From assembly GCA_036583965.1 (NCBI GenBank), contig JAZBQD010000028.1:3100001-3164000 (forward strand): a stretch of DNA of 64,000 bases, read 5' to 3'. A program made the position numbers and the translations under genes. Shown here piece by piece: positions 15,476 through 31,600 of the stretch (within the stretch, counting starts at the first letter, position 1; the number at the start of each line of letters is the position of its first letter). Below the pieces are notes generated by a model. The model was not told the DNA's origin and made no database searches. It was given only the letters and a program-made list of their open reading frames with translations. Origin of the DNA: Prunella strophiata. Its lineage: Eukaryota > Chordata > Aves > Passeriformes > Prunellidae.

Positions 15476-18400
15476 TCTGACTTCTTGGAAAGCAGCAGCA
15501 TAAAAAAGAGGAAAAAAAAAAATTCTACTCTGAGTCTCAGCTGCCTGAAGTCAGCCTAAACACCTTTTTAAAAACTGAGCTACTTCAGCATCCCTCCTCT
15601 CCTCACACTATTTGATATGTTTAGATTCTTAATTCAGCACCAGCCAGGAACAGGAAATGTCAATAATTATCCCAATTTTCAATCACTATAACTGATTTTT
15701 CAAAGTAGCACATTCACAAATGTCCTCCCTTTATGTGACTAGAAGCTGAAGAGTGAAACTCCACGTAGGCAAACACCAAAGCAGCTCTGAAGCCCTGCAG
15801 AGCAGCTTAGGAAAATAAAAAACCTGAGCTGCATCACTTGTTCTGATCTCCCACCTTTGCTCATCCAGAGTCACAGCACACAGCTGAGGTCACTGCTCTC
15901 TTGTGCAGTTCATTAGGGTGAATGTTTGCAATAATCACTTGAAACTGGCACGAAGCTCCCAGGAAACTGTGAGGAAACAGAAGCCTTAACAAATGGGAAC
16001 AATCAATATACAGAAAGAAAGGCTAGTCCTGAGCAGGGTTTACAGGACCTCTCACAAAGCAAGCCTTGGAGGCACTCACAGCCTGAAAGCCAGTGCAGTG
16101 CAGATGCACAGCAGCCTCTGCTCTTCTCTGCAGGAGGTGGGGATGCCTTCAGGCACATGACTCCAGTGCTGGTTCCTCATGGAGTACAGGGTGTTTCTAT
16201 GGTGCAGAAATGACAGAAGCAGCAAATACAGCTCCAAAAAAAGCACCAGACCATTCCCTTCCTCTCCCTCCATAAATCCCTCTTTACTGAAGGACACAGG
16301 TGACACAGACACTCAGTGTGACAGTGACAATGAAGGGACTGTGTGCCTCCACACAGCTGGATTGAGTGGCTGTCCTTCAACACCTTCCAGCTGCTTCAGG
16401 AAAGGGCACAGTGCACCCTCTAACCTCTGAGGATTGACACTGTATTTCACAGGGGTCTGCCAAGTGTTAAGGCACACTGCCATGTTATCCCACGCAAGCA
16501 CAGAAAGGATTAAAGAACAGTCAGTGACAATTAGTAATATTTTTCTTTTCCACTCTTTCACATTCTTCATTTTCCACACCTTTCTTCAGTTTTCTGTAGG
16601 GTTGTCTCCATATTTTTGCATTTTTTTTTTCATAATTTTCCACCAATATTTTTTTTCATTTCTGATTTGGCCTTACAATTTACTTTTCTTTGTTATTTTC
16701 TCCCCACTTTCATAATTCTCTGTAATACATATTTAATATGCTAAAAGCATATAAAAGGGTTTTTAGAAAACAGGACAATAAGGATCAAGGTTTCCTTAAC
16801 ATATCAGATGAGTAGCCCAGCCTACCCTGTCTATCACCATGTAAGTCATGGCATGTGAATGTGGCAGTCTGGTCAAATGCCATGTTCAAATCTCCCAGTT
16901 TATATTCTTTATGGTGGATCAAATTGAAAGACATAAAATGGACAGACCTGTATGTGTTTTCTATAAATCTTAGAGTGTCTTCTACCTCTGCAATATCTGA
17001 ACACAAACCTGATTCTTGCTCAGGGCAGTAATCCCACGGGATTAAGTCATACTGTAAATACCAGACAAATTACAATCGGATTAGATGGGCAGTCTGTTCA
17101 TTTACTCAACACAGCTGCACTCCAGAGTCTTTTCACCACTGGTGTCTATTTATAACATAAATGTGTTTTTCTTAAATAAATGAACACAATTTCAATTTCA
17201 TGTCTCTCTTGTTCTTACCATTTGTGGCTAATAAGGAACAGATTTCTACTTCCTAAGGAGCAAAGGGAGTGCTCCTTGAGAGGCCAACAAGGCTGCTCTT
17301 GGTACAGATCTGCAGGGCAAGATTTAGTTTAAGTTTATCAGTGAAAAGTCCTTTGAAAGTTTTACATTCAATTTCAGTCAAGTAGAATATAGCAAACATA
17401 TTCTGGAGATAGGGATGAGACAGCAGCACAGATATGCTGAAATTTCCCAGGATTTGCAATATTCACAGCAGGAATTTCTTCAGGTTCCAAACTTGCTTAC
17501 ACTGGTGAGAGTACAAACCTGACTGAGTAGAGCTAGTGTAGCATGGGATTTACAGGGGATTTCTGCTCACTTATGAATAAGAAGCATGTTTAATAATGTT
17601 CGGTATTACCTGCCAAAATCTCCCTAGCATTTCACTGAAATTATTTATAAATGTCACATCACATCCCTCATAATTGTTCCCAATTACAAGAATCATCTTG
17701 CCTTTTAGACACCAACTTGTTTCCATCCAGCACACAAATCCGGTGTTACTGTAGTTTTACTACTGCAATCAATTAATGAAACCCTACTGAATCATGGAGC
17801 TGAGACTTTCATAAAACAGGATTAATGCCTACAGGCCATGAAAATACTAAAGGCAAACTTGGCAAACTGCTGCACCAACTAGTATCCTCAGTATCTTGCT
17901 AACTCTATTCTCACCTTCACCTTCTGATTGCAAAGTCAGAAGATTGCATTATTCCTGATGTGCACAGAGATAAATAAGAATAATGCCAAGGCTGGAGAAG
18001 TGGAGCCAATGAGTCAGGAGGGATGAGTTGTAGGCCAACCTAAGCCATTGCCACCATTCTTACACACAGGCATGTCCTCACTGAGCTGCAGAGGTGGGAG
18101 GCAGACAGCTCTGCCCATGGAAACCCAGAGGGGGTGTCCTGCTGAGCACCCTGAGCATGCCCCAAAGTGCTGTGACCACACTGCAATGGGTGACAAAACA
18201 GAGTGGCACAAACATGACCAGAAACACAGTGTGGAATTCACTCCCCTTCCATGGTAATACAGTAGCCTGGAAACCAGAACACTCTCTTTTATCAGGTATA
18301 AACCAGTGCAGTTTATATATAGAGCTGTCAATAGCTATAATATAGTATCTACACAAACATGAGATCAGCTGCTCTCCAAAGACAGCTTTTTCATTAGGCA

Positions 18401-18885
18401 GGTGTCAACAATTCAAAGTCATAAACAGATTTTACTGAAGTGGAGGAGAAAGCATCCCAAGTCTGCTTTGCACTGAGACAGGAGGTGTTAAAATGACCTT
18501 CCACTGCAGGACACCCACTGAACAGGAACATTTTTGCAACAGCAAAACTGGTGCCTGGTTCTGCTTTCACACATGTGACTCCTGTTGATTTCTAAAGGAG
18601 TTTCCATATTTCACTAGCTCAGAAGTACATGGTGTACATGGTGGAAACCTGAATGCATATGGAACATTGATTTTATGACACAGCAGTTGACAAGTGAATA
18701 TTGGCTTAAGGTTTTCCTGCACAGCCTTCTTCTGTGCATTTCTTCTTGTATGAGTTTATAGTTTATGTGCATTATAGGGTATGCTGGTTTTGAGATCAAT
18801 TCACAGCACAACCTTCCAACCAGGCACACCAGTCCAGCTGAAAGAGATATTCCATGGCACAGCATGGAAGGAGAGGAATGGTTTA

Positions 18886-18965
18886 CACAGAATCATTTAC
18901 ATTGGAAAAGCCCTCCAAGATCACCAACCTTAACCTTTGCCCCAGGCTTAACCAAGGTTAAGCTG
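18886..18965 (-). mobile_element. Short CR1 LINE 3'-end fragment
   Basis: ACAGAATCATTTACATTGGAAAAG followed by CCTCCAAGATCACCAA matches the reversed 3' end of a CR1 element (consensus of the type AGAATCAT...GGTTGGAAAAGACCTCTAAGATCATCAA). Beyond about 18965 the resemblance fades. It is noncoding and diverged, about 450 bp from the donor of the large NYAP2 exon. Confidence 0.7.
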
Positions 18966-19413
18966 GTACCTCTGTTTGCCATCATATTTTCCAGGATTTC
19001 TGGCCAAGTTAAGGGCAATCAGTGGATCTTTGCAAATAACTGAGACAGCTACTGTTTGGTTATTTTGCTACAAGCTGCTTACTGTCTTAGCATCCACCAA
19101 GAAAGGCAGGATGGGACAGGGCTGGAAGATCCCAGCTCACATGGAACCTTTACAGCTGTAGAAAGATTAATGAGAACTGACTCTTTATGCAAGACCAAGC
19201 CATGAATTGTACTTCTAAGTGCAGTATGGATACTTAAAAACCTTAGAAATATAACAATATGAAGACTAAAGCAAGAATCGTTTTTCTTTTCATTACAGGA
19301 AATTTCTATAAGGAATTCAGAATTCTGAGTTATTTAATTTTTGCAAGCATTTGATTTAGTAGCAGTAGCAGATATTATTATACAAATATGAGGAAATATT
19401 ACATCAGGGACTA

Positions 19414-20592
<1,179 letters not shown>

Positions 20593-21346
20593 TCATAATT
20601 CTGGAATGGACTTCCTGGGACCAGCTTGCTGCTGGTTTCTCTGGTATTACATCTATAGAACACTATAAAATAACATTCAATTCAAAACACTCCCAGACTT
20701 CCCCCAGAATGCTCTGACACTCCAGGATTAAGTAACTACTGAGCACTTCCCTTCCTCCGAGACATCTGTTCTTTCCCAAACTCTTTGGGACAGAGGACTT
20801 TCCATTTTTAAGTATTATGCTTTTCAAATACCACTGTGGGATTTTAAAGACCCAAAGAGTTGCTAAATACACAACACTAAATGTCAAAATGAGCTCCTTT
20901 TGGCTCCAAGAGAACAGTTAAGGTCCTGGACAGTCATACTGGAATGACAGTGAGGTAACTCTGCAGTGACAAAGTGATGAATCAAGACCTTTTTATTTAT
21001 AGTGACTTCTTGCATAAAGCACAACAATTGTCTCAGCACTAACAGAGAAGGAAAATACTCATACACAAACTGTAAAATCTGCTGTTGAGATAATTCTAGT
21101 GATTTATCTGGACTCTATTCTATTGTTAGAATCTCATTAATCTCTTCACAAGGTTTCTGTGAAGTCAAGGAATAACAAAGCATCTCACAGATCTGGATCC
21201 TTTCCACACTGGTTACTTCTAGAAACCTTGTCTTTGAAATTATAAATCAAAACGAGAGGTCAAGGGTTTCTTGGAAATTATCCTTTATGAATTAAACAAT
21301 AAGGAAACTCATGCAAACTGCATTTTGTTCACTTTGCATAAAGAGC

Positions 21347-21399
21347 TAATAAAACATCTCATTAAATGTTAGGGTTAATAAAATGCCTCATTAAATGTT
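21347..21399. repeat. Imperfect 24-bp tandem duplication
   Basis: TAATAAAACATCTCATTAAATGTT at 21347-21370 is repeated at 21376-21399 with three differences and a 29-bp period. It is a small local duplication in the intron. Confidence 0.75.
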
Positions 21400-21532
21400 T
21401 AAGTGAAGTCAGCTTTTACCCTAAGTAGACTCAACAAACTTGTTCAGAAACAAAATTTATCACATACACTAAACCTAGCTTATGTTTCTAGAAGGTAACT
21501 GATACCTCATTGCTAAGTTCTCCATTTCAAAT

Positions 21533-21552
21533 AAACAAACAAACAAACAAAC
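21533..21552. repeat. (AAAC)5 microsatellite
   Basis: Five perfect AAAC units in the large intron. Confidence 0.9.
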
Positions 21553-24500
21553 ACAGAGAACTAAACTAGTGGCCACGTTAGAATGGTAGCTTTCCTGCCT
21601 TTCCAAATTTTGTTGCTCCTTGTAATTCACTACTGCATATCTGCCAGTGTAAACTCAATGCTCAGAGAATTTCCAGACACCTTCTGTGGACCCACCAGCA
21701 AACAGCCAGCAAATCTCTGATGCTAAACCAGGCAGGCAGCACTCACAGAGTTAAACCTCTCTTTTAGAAACAGCCATAAATAAATTCCTAAAGCCAGCAC
21801 TGAGGCAGTGCTCTGCCAGCTCAAAGACAGCATTTTGAATCTGGGAGGATGCTGGCTCAGAGCTGGATTAAAGCACCTGCATTAAAGCACCTTACTAACG
21901 TGGTTTGGTCACTATCAGAGGAAGATTCAAACAGTGTTATCACTTTGTCACACTCATGCTTTGATCTGCTAAATAACTTCTGCTCAATTCCCACAAGGTG
22001 TAGCAGCAAAGGCAGATGATAAACAAGTTTTGTTCAGGAATAAGGAGCTGTGAATGTGTACATGTACAAAGTAATGAGGCTACTCTTTGTCAGTAGGATT
22101 TGTTTTAGCTTAACACATAACTAAGGTACAACAAAGCAAAAAGCAAAAGAAATCTTGCCAGAATTAAAAAGAACAAAAAAGACTCAAAAAATTATGTTAT
22201 ACTTTCATGATGGTTCCAATTAATGTGTTCCACTTTGCAGCAGGCTAGGGACATGCAAAAGCAACCATAGATAAGAGTGTTTGGTAGCTTGATAGTTTTT
22301 CACTATATGGATATATCCTAATGCATTTTAAATTTGTCTTTTTAATTAACCCAAATTAATTTTCTTGAATGTATTAGGCTAGACTATTGGGAATAAGATG
22401 TAGGCTACCAGAATCATTTGGGCTTTGCAGAAAATATTACTTGTGATCCATTTGACAATACTGGCAGATTTTTCTTGCCTGCTTCCAGCTAAATCACTAT
22501 TTCATTTCTGTTTAGTGTCTTATTTGTATATTATGTTTTTATATATTCTACTAGCATAAACTTGATCTCAGTCATCTCTCCAACCTCTGTTAATCTGATT
22601 TACAACCCTGTCAGAAGCAATCTTATTCAGATTGCTGTCATTAAAATGAAGAGACAGTCAATGAAACTGGCACAAACTGCCTGATCATTTGTGAACATGT
22701 TGTACATGACCTGAACTCTACTTCAGCTACATTTGAAAATCCTGTATTTTGTAAACACAGGCTTCTCACAGTCTTCAGTTCCCTGTGCATCATGCTGCCA
22801 TCACTAATGGATACCTGAAAAAGGAACATTTCCTGCTCCTCTGCTTCCTCAGATCCCTGTTCCCAGTGCTGCCTTTTACATCTCCTGTGCCACAGGTGTC
22901 ACTCTGAGAATGGCTCTGTCCTACAGCCACAACCCCACTCTTTGATGTCTTTATCTGGATGGATGTTAATGATCACAAAATAATCAAAAGCTGTTACTCA
23001 TGTGCTGTGATCATTCAAGGCTAATGTTAACTGATATTTTTTCTAAAACCACCCAAAAGTGGTCAAAAGGATTGTGTTTTTAAACTGATAGAAAAAGCAT
23101 ATTTTCCTCTTCCCTCATTCCATTTTCACAATTTTTATCCAGCTGAAGAGGTTCTGCTACACTGTCTAAACCTGTCCTTGGGTGTTGGAGTTCCCATATA
23201 CAACACCCACAGGTTATTACATTACAAATGAGGAAATGAGAAATGTCAAGGAAAAGCGATTGACATTCTGTCATCCAGCCTTGTATTTTTGCATGGGTTG
23301 AAATTAAGTACCACAATGACACACAGAGCCTCATCTGCCATTGCATGATATGTAGCACTAGCCTGGAATATATTGGTGACATTATCAACAAAAAGGTCAA
23401 ATGACCCGATTCTGCTGTATGACAAGGTGATTTACTTTCCATTTGCTACTTAAAAAAGCTCTGCTGTAGTTTATTTTACCAAACCATCTATTTCCAGGAG
23501 GTGGTGTGTTACTGAGATCTTTTCCCCTTCATGAAAAATTGGGCTTTTAAAACTAAATTTTTAACTAAATTGTTTAAATATTTTGCAAACCTTAAAAGTT
23601 ATCTCCTACATGCTCCTCAGAGCATGAACGTTTGCTGTATGAGACTCACTAGAGAAAATACACAGGTAAATGGATAGAGTTAATAACAAAGAAAGTTTTT
23701 TTATCATTACTAGGAACAGAGGAGCTGTTCACACACACCAGGAACTCCCTCAGATGCAGGAGGACATTCAGGAGACAAACTGAATTATCTTTAAGAAGGC
23801 TATGGTGGAAGACACCTAAATTTAACAACGATTTCTACTCTGAAACACAGCTCCCTGGCAAGGGCTGAACTCTACAGCACACCTGTTAATGGAATATGAA
23901 TCATGAGCTACTGCTCCAGCCCAGAGCAACAGAGAAGAGTAACAGGAATCCTGCAGCTAAGCAGAGCTGTGCAAAGCCAAGGAAAGGAGCAGGGAGCATT
24001 TGTGCAGTTCCGGTGTTACCAACATTTGGCAGGGATGGATGAGCATGAATGCAGAAGCCCTGGCAAGATCCCAAACCCAATGAAAGGAAATTATTTGGCA
24101 ATCTCCAGAGAGGAACAGGCAAGATTGCTTAAAGTACCAGACATTTATCAGGCAGGAAAAACATTCACTGCCTGCTGGGAACATAAACTTCTCTGAAAAG
24201 TGAACCACGCTGGCATATTGGTGATACACATACTGCCATGTTGTCTGCTCTAAACATGGAGTAATTAAGTGCTTTCCAACATTAATTACTATGTCCTTTA
24301 TGAAACTGTTGCCTGTAACTTGTGGTGAGGCTCTGCCACTTGTAAGCATCAGAGCACACGAGTCTTGATCCAAAGCTAAGTGGAAGAAATGAAAGTGAGA
24401 ATTGTTTCTTTCCCCAGCGGCTGCAGCTTTCCCCAAACACCCATCTCAAAGTGCACCACAGACCTCTTGTGAGTGCTTCCTTTACACACACACAAGCACA

Positions 24501-25624
24501 AGAGAGCACCAGGCCTGTGGGGAGGTTGGGCACATGGGAGGTGCTCAGGGGATGATGCTCAGCACCTGCTCCATGGTCCTCTGTCCCCACAGGAGCTGCC
24601 CTGGGAGCTCTGAATGCTGTGCCAGCACCTCCTTGTTTGCATCAGAGCCACCCAAACTACCACAGCTGATAACCTGGAGGCACAATGGTCCTTGCAAACA
24701 GAAATGAACTCCCCAGAGTTCCTGCCCAAGCAGCAGGAACTCTCTGTGTTCAGTAGGACACTCCTTCCAAGCAACTATCTGGCTCTAACAAACTTTAAGG
24801 GAAACAAGAGATGCAGCCCTGGTAACTCCAGGTCTCATCTTGAAGCAGCACAGTGCTTAAAATAGCCTCATGGAAGCCCTACTGTATAAGGAGAATATGA
24901 CATTTTTGAAATGAGATCTTTGTAGTGCAAAGGTTATGCATAGCTTTCAGACATACCCAGGTAATCTCCCTTTCATAGTTAAATTTGGAAATAGATAATG
25001 CCTCTTGTGTTATCCTTCTGAAGTATATTTTTATTCTTAAAAAAGAGACTGAAATATGAAAATATGTTAGATTGTTGGTTATTATTCACTCACTGTATAG
25101 GGTATGAGTGAAAACATCTAAAAATTAAAATTTATTTTTCTATTTTATATTGTCTTTTTGGGTATTTTCCAGCTTTTGCATTCCACAGACCAGTCCAGTG
25201 AATTTTTCTGTTCACTGTAACAAACAGAATAAAACCACAAACAGAAAAATTGTTCCCTTTCAATTTCTACAAGAGGCTATAGATTCAATGAAGGAATGAT
25301 TTGGGGCCTAAAAGTGCTTCTATTGGGTTAGATTTCATTATCTCTGTAGATGAAGTTTGAATAGTCTTAGTGAAACTGATTTTTAAAAGGCACAGTGGTC
25401 TAAACTGTGTAAAGTTTGGCACTAAGGAGACCTAAATTTAAATAATCTCTTTTCACAGGCCACTGGGGGTCTCACCTATCATTTTACCTCCTAATGCCAC
25501 CTTTCAATATTTCCCTTCTGCCATGTTAGGCTCTAAGGTATTTTTCACAAAAGTTTTATTTTCATTTACTCGTTTATATCAAAACTTGCAGAGGGATTCC
25601 TATCATTGGAAAGCAACTAGTGCA

Positions 25625-25647
25625 AAACAAACAAACAAACAAACAAA
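25625..25647. repeat. (AAAC)5-6 microsatellite
   Basis: Five perfect AAAC units followed by a partial one, the same motif as at 21533-21552. Confidence 0.9.
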
Positions 25648-28600
25648 TGTAGTTATTGGAGACAAGCAGTGTTGAACATGCATCTTTTCTTCTCCAGGAA
25701 ATATTTGAAGGCAAATATTCCTACACTGTGAGCAGCCATAAAATATACACACAAAGATGCATCTTAGCAAGTGATAATTGAAACATCATCAATAGTTTGA
25801 AGTAACATCAGAGCATGTATTTCTCTCAAGAAAAAAATCTGGCTCTCAAAACAGCATTGTCCTCATGGACACAACCTTCCCTTGGTTACCTTCTCTTTTC
25901 CTAAAAGATGCTCTAAAAGAAGGGAAGCACATGGGAGGAATAAAAGAACCATCTGATTAATTCAAACAGGCAATAGGTAGTTTCAGCACCATGGTTTCAA
26001 ACAGCACCTATTTCTTCCCCCTCCTGAATTTATTAGCTCTTACTGGAAATTATTTGGGAATTTAAAGAGTACAAAACTATACTGAAAATGAAAGGACTAA
26101 AAGTCAGTGTCATAAAATAATGCTGATGTGCTACTTGCATCTCTCAAGGCTATGATTAATGACAGTTCCTCAAAAGTATCCAGGTCCCTTTATTTTGGCT
26201 ATGACTTCTTTTGGCTTTTAAAATGATTGATTCCTGCTCTAATTGAAAGTGGTGGCGAGCTTGTGGCTCTGGGACTGACAGTCCAGAACTAAGCATCAGT
26301 ACAAAAGAGAGCAGAATCAGGCCTGCAGTTAAACCCAGTTCTGCATTGCCCCAGCAGTACAACCACTGCAGCTGACAGGCACCATGGCTGCAGACATTCT
26401 GCTCTCAGGTCCAGCTCAGGGCCACAGATCTGAGCCCCCAGCCCCAGCAGCACACACTCTGCACATGCCAAGGTTGCCATACATTCCTGGGGCTCACAAA
26501 AGCCAGCCCAGGGCACCAGTGCCTTGCTGCCAGAGCCTCCTCCCAGCACAGCAGGGGCTGCCAGGCCTTTGCTCTGCAGCATCAAGACAGGGGCAGACCC
26601 AGAGGTGCCAGGATATGTCAAAACCTTTGTAGTGTCAGCATGGTGCAGAGATTCCCTACCCAAATTGCCACATTCCAAAGCATACTGACTTCCAGATTTT
26701 CTCCTTCACAATGCCTCACTTCTCCATCTGGCCAATTATCCTTTCCTACAGTGCAAAGGTCTCCAAAAACTTACAAAGTGAATGTCTCCTCCTGAATGCC
26801 CAGCCTTGTGCTCTCCTATATTCTGAACTTCACATTCATGTCTTTTAAAATAATGAGTAATTGATGTCCCCAGTTTTTCCAGATTACATTGAATAGGCAA
26901 AGAAGAAAAAGAAGAAAGGGGTATTTGGGAAATAATTACAAATTATTTGCAATCAAGCTGTTCTGTACTATTCACTGAGGCTAAAAGTTATTGTCAGATG
27001 GCACAGGCCTGGTAAGGCAGAAAAAGCAAGACTTTGGATAATTGAGGAAGAATAGTCAATTTTAATCATCCTCCTTTTACAGGAAAACTGATGTGCTGAG
27101 TGCAAATGGAGGCAAATGAAAATCTCACAGTAACTTCTTTTAGGTGACTCTGAATACTCTCTAGGGTGCCCATCTAGAAACATATCCTTGAACTGATGTG
27201 ACCAGACACAAGGGGTCAGACCTCTGGCAATACATGAGTTTAAGTTATAGAAGTTCCAGTGGAAGAAGGCTCTGAGGACAGAGAGGTGGGAGGATTACTG
27301 GGGAAAGATCCTCATGCTGCCCACACATGCAGTGAGTATTTTTGAAGTTCTGGTTCATTCTGAACTCTGCAATATGCAAAACAGGTTTTGCAACCAGTGT
27401 TACAGTGACAATGAAAATTTATGTAACTCTGTACAGTCTGGAGGAATTCTAGAGAAATGCAATTGGTATGGAAATTTCTCTATCACAAGCATCATTAGTG
27501 AAGAATGTGGAAACAGAACTACTGAATCATGCATGCAGACAAATTAATTTACAAAGTCTATGTGCCTGTTTGTTGGTGTCTCTCATGCAGGAGCCTGTCT
27601 AGAGCTGGAGTACTGAGGGGTTAAGCATGTTCACATCAGAGTACAGTAAAACAGTAAAACAGCCACAGAGCAGAAACATCAGTAAAGCCCTTCTAGTTTA
27701 TAGCACCATTTATGGAGTCTTGACTGTCACTGTGAAAATGGAACCTGAAGAGTTTGCTGGTTTACTGTGAATTTACTGCCATTGCTGTACTCATGGCTCC
27801 CCACAAACAGACTGCACTTCACACAGAGAACAATGGGTGACACCAGCCTTCCCCACCCCCCAAATCAGCATTTTTGTTGTGGTACAGTTCTCATGGACCT
27901 GTCACCCTGCACTAGCTGCCCCGTCTCCCTCTCTGCAGCTACCCTGTATCCTAAATTAACTTATTCCTTAAGTATCAGATTCCCTGACTACCACACAGGA
28001 GGTGGTGATGCTCTGAGCTTCTACAGGCTGTGCCATGGGATGGCTGCAAGTGCAGCAGCATTTCTGTTTGCCTGTAGAAAGAAAAGATCTCTCCTCTGTG
28101 CAGAAAGGGAAGCTTCTGGTGGTGTGTGAAGAGCTAAGTCCCATCAACACCTGCCTTAGACACCTACATCACATGAGCTTGGTGTGTAGAGGACAGCACA
28201 ACTGCAGTGACCCTTTGAGGGCTGAGTTGCTTCTTCCTGTCCCTGCTGCCCAAAGGCACTGAAGGCCTCTGTGATGTTATCTGTGATGCTCCTGGTAACA
28301 GAGGCAGAGCCAGTCTGAGTGCAGCTCCTGATTCCCAGGAACAACACTGCTATTGATTCCTGGCTGGGACAGCTGAGGGCAACAACGTGGGAAATCATTT
28401 GCTGAACTTTCATGAACTTCTTGGAGAAGGTACAGCACACAGGCTCTCTGACCCAGTGCTCACAGGGACACTGAATGGAACAAATCTCTGCAAGACTTCC
28501 TGGGGCATTTCTAAAACCAGGACAGTGCACCCAAATAGTGGACTCCAACATTATTTACTGGAGAAATAGTAAAGAAGAAAATCAAGCTACATTTAGATGA

Positions 28601-31600
28601 ATGCTAAATGAAACAGGAAACTTAACTCACCTACTTTATTTATCTAGAAAAATAGTCTGTATTTGCTCACTTGATTTGTTGTTTTGGTTCACAAACAACC
28701 AGACCAGAAGTCTAGCAATTACTATATGCAAAGACTTGAATAATTTATCCAGAGATATGAGACTTCTCATTTTTCAGATCCACAGCAATGCCTATCTTCT
28801 ATTTACAGCTAACATAAGTAGGTCAAATGCATTATTTGCTTATATAAGTAACAATCTGTTTGCCAAGCTTCTAAAATAATTGCAGCCCATTAAGTCAAAC
28901 TGGCAGGCCTATCAAGGTGGTATTGTGCAGAGTACTGAGCTCGTGGGGACTTCAACACGAGATGTGCTGTGTCCAACTATTCCACAGCCCCAGCAGCCCC
29001 ACAGAGGCTCCTGTGCTTCCTTGGCTCCTGCACCAGTGACAAAATTCCAGCAGATTTCAGCAACCCTCTCTCCCCCAGAAGCTCAGTGGGCTCTGTACAG
29101 TTCTCTCCTTGAGGCAGTTGTACAAAGCTCCACTGACTGACACATCCAGCAGGTCCTTGTGCCACCACTGAGCTCACATTTCAAAACAAAGCACAAGGTT
29201 GATGGCCAGGGTCAGATGAGTCACCACAGCAGGAGCAGCAGAAAGCAAATGAGCCACAATGAACAAGAGTTCAGTGAAAGGGGCACTCTTTCCTTTACCA
29301 AGAGGCCACAAGGTGACTCTGCAGAAGCAGTTGCTGTAAGTTGTCACTGAATATTTTTGGGTGAATATGATGACAGCTGAAGTGGACAGAACACTGCCTG
29401 AGCAGCTCACAGGCAGGCAGCAGTGCCTGGAAATGGAACAGCAACAGCACTATGGTCAGAGGCTGAGTGGTATGAAATACTCACTGTAATCAGCTTTAGG
29501 AAAAATGCCTCCCAGCTATTAATTTTGCTTCCATCTCCATAGGGGTGACTCCTCTCTCCTCAGCTCTAAATAAAGTGTTGACAAAATTACAGACAGGCCA
29601 CATGTTATCAGCTGCCTCACACTCAGAGCTTCTCTGTGTGCCTGGCATCTATCATTTCATCCTGCATTTATTTGAAGATAGTGCAGTGAAACTAGTAGAG
29701 CCTGTAATAGTTCTACAAGACTCAAACAGCTGGGCCTAATCCCCATAAATTCACCTGGTATGACTGCAGTGGACAGTGCCATTTTGACAGAGTTTTGGGC
29801 AGTTCCAAACCAGCTTTAGGAGAAGCATCTCCTGTTTCAAATGTCAGGCTTGACCTCATTATTCCAGCTGAGAAGCAAGATGGAAGATGAAAAGGCAAAG
29901 ATGGAGCAGAAAAAGGAAGGGGAAAGCAGAAGTTATTAGCTATAACACAGTGTTTACAGCCTGTTTCATTTTGTTGTTTTTCAGAAAGCGAAGCTCTTTG
30001 CAGGAATTCATCCCTACCACTGAGGCACAGTCTGTGGCAGAGCACAGCTCAGAACAGCCTCAGAACAACTCTGTGGGGGTTGTTACACACCATCTCCTGG
30101 GACTGTCTGTTCTGTAAACTCATGGCATTCAGCATTTCAGAGCTGCACCATAAAGGCAGCTCAGATTTTGCCATCCTTATTCACACTCTGCAGCACCAGT
30201 GATACCCACAGGAGACTGGGGAAGGGAACTTGAGCAGTTCCTACACTGAGTGGCTGCTTGCAGTTTTGGCTTCCACATGTGACTTCCCTGAGTTCACAAA
30301 TTAAACCCTGCCAGGTGTGTGGAATTTCACATTAGCATGGACAGTGTTTTCACATATTCCCTTCCCTTTTCATCCTCTTTCTACAGTGCTGCTCACAAAA
30401 GTAATGTCCTATCATCTCAAGTTTTCAATGTGAGCACAAACATCCTCATCATAAGCTGATTGCAAATTACCTCACTAAACAAAGCTTTTGTCACTATCTT
30501 TGGTTTACAAAGGAGGAATCTGTGACACTGAGGGACAAGGGAAATGCTCAAGGTCATCTGAGCCAGTGGCTATTCCTCCACTTTCACCCCTGGGAGACGA
30601 TGCTTAGTATTATTTTACAGAAGTCTCCATTTGGCTTAACACTTACTGACATGCAAGCATGCATTTGCAGAACTGGGATCATATGGCAATGAGTCACTGC
30701 AGATATTTGGCCACACCACCAGTATAAATTATTTCATCCTTTAACAGAAAATAACAAATTCAGAATCATAGAACCTTTTGAGTTTTCATGCCTTTGCTTG
30801 CAAACACTCATAATTAAGAAAATAAGTAGGCTAGACATATTATCAAGCTTTTGCATCCACACTAGTCCTATAGCTTCAAATTTGTGCGTTGTTTTCTTTT
30901 TTGGTTGTGGATTGTTTTTTCTTTTAATCAAAAGGTTGCTTACCATCATATTCACCAAAATTCAAATGATAAGAGACTTCCATTGTCATAAACAAAATCC
31001 TAACCCCATTGAAACTATGACTTCTGGCATCACCCCAGTGATTCTAAGGCAAGGTTTATAGCCAGTCCATCCTTTGGTATTCTACCAAGAGGAAATAGGA
31101 GAGAGCTCCATTTGCAGTCATGCATGGAGGGGAGAATGGCAGCAATCTCCTTAATCCCACAAAGCACCATTAGGGCCAACAGCCCAAAGGCAATACTGCT
31201 GGTATTTCCAGGCATGTTCATGCTCAGAGAGTCCTGTAATTGCAGTATTGGTTTTACCACTAAGCATAAGGGGAGCTATAATTCTTCAGTCATTACATGC
31301 AAGAGGGCTGTGAATTTGAAGGTAGAGTGTTCTTTATGAATATCTCAGAGAAATTATGGGAGCCATGGCAAATATTATACCACTGTACTGGAAATGGATA
31401 TTAAGCTCTTGCTGATGTCAAGTACACCATGCTCCAGCTTTTTACTGCCCACTTCTAAGCCTTTCCCCACCCTGAACTAGCAGCCAGCCACAAACCACCT
31501 CAGACTTTGGGATATGCACTTCTCATTTGACACGCCAGCAGTTTAAAGTTATGGCCACTAAAATCAGCACTAAAATTCTGTGTGCATCATTTTACATTTT

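Noticed and set aside
23957..24436. 159-codon minus-strand open frame
   Set aside because: It begins at TTG rather than ATG, has no recognisable domain, and overlaps several other open frames; chance is the better explanation.
26289..26678. 129-codon minus-strand open frame in a GC-richer patch
   Set aside because: GC-rich DNA has fewer stop codons, so long chance frames are expected; several frames are open on both strands.
28156..28551. 131-codon minus-strand open frame
   Set aside because: No homology recognised and no plausible gene structure.
30762..30790. CAGAATCATAGAACC, resembling the reversed end of a CR1 element
   Set aside because: Only about 15 bases agree and the following sequence does not continue as CR1.
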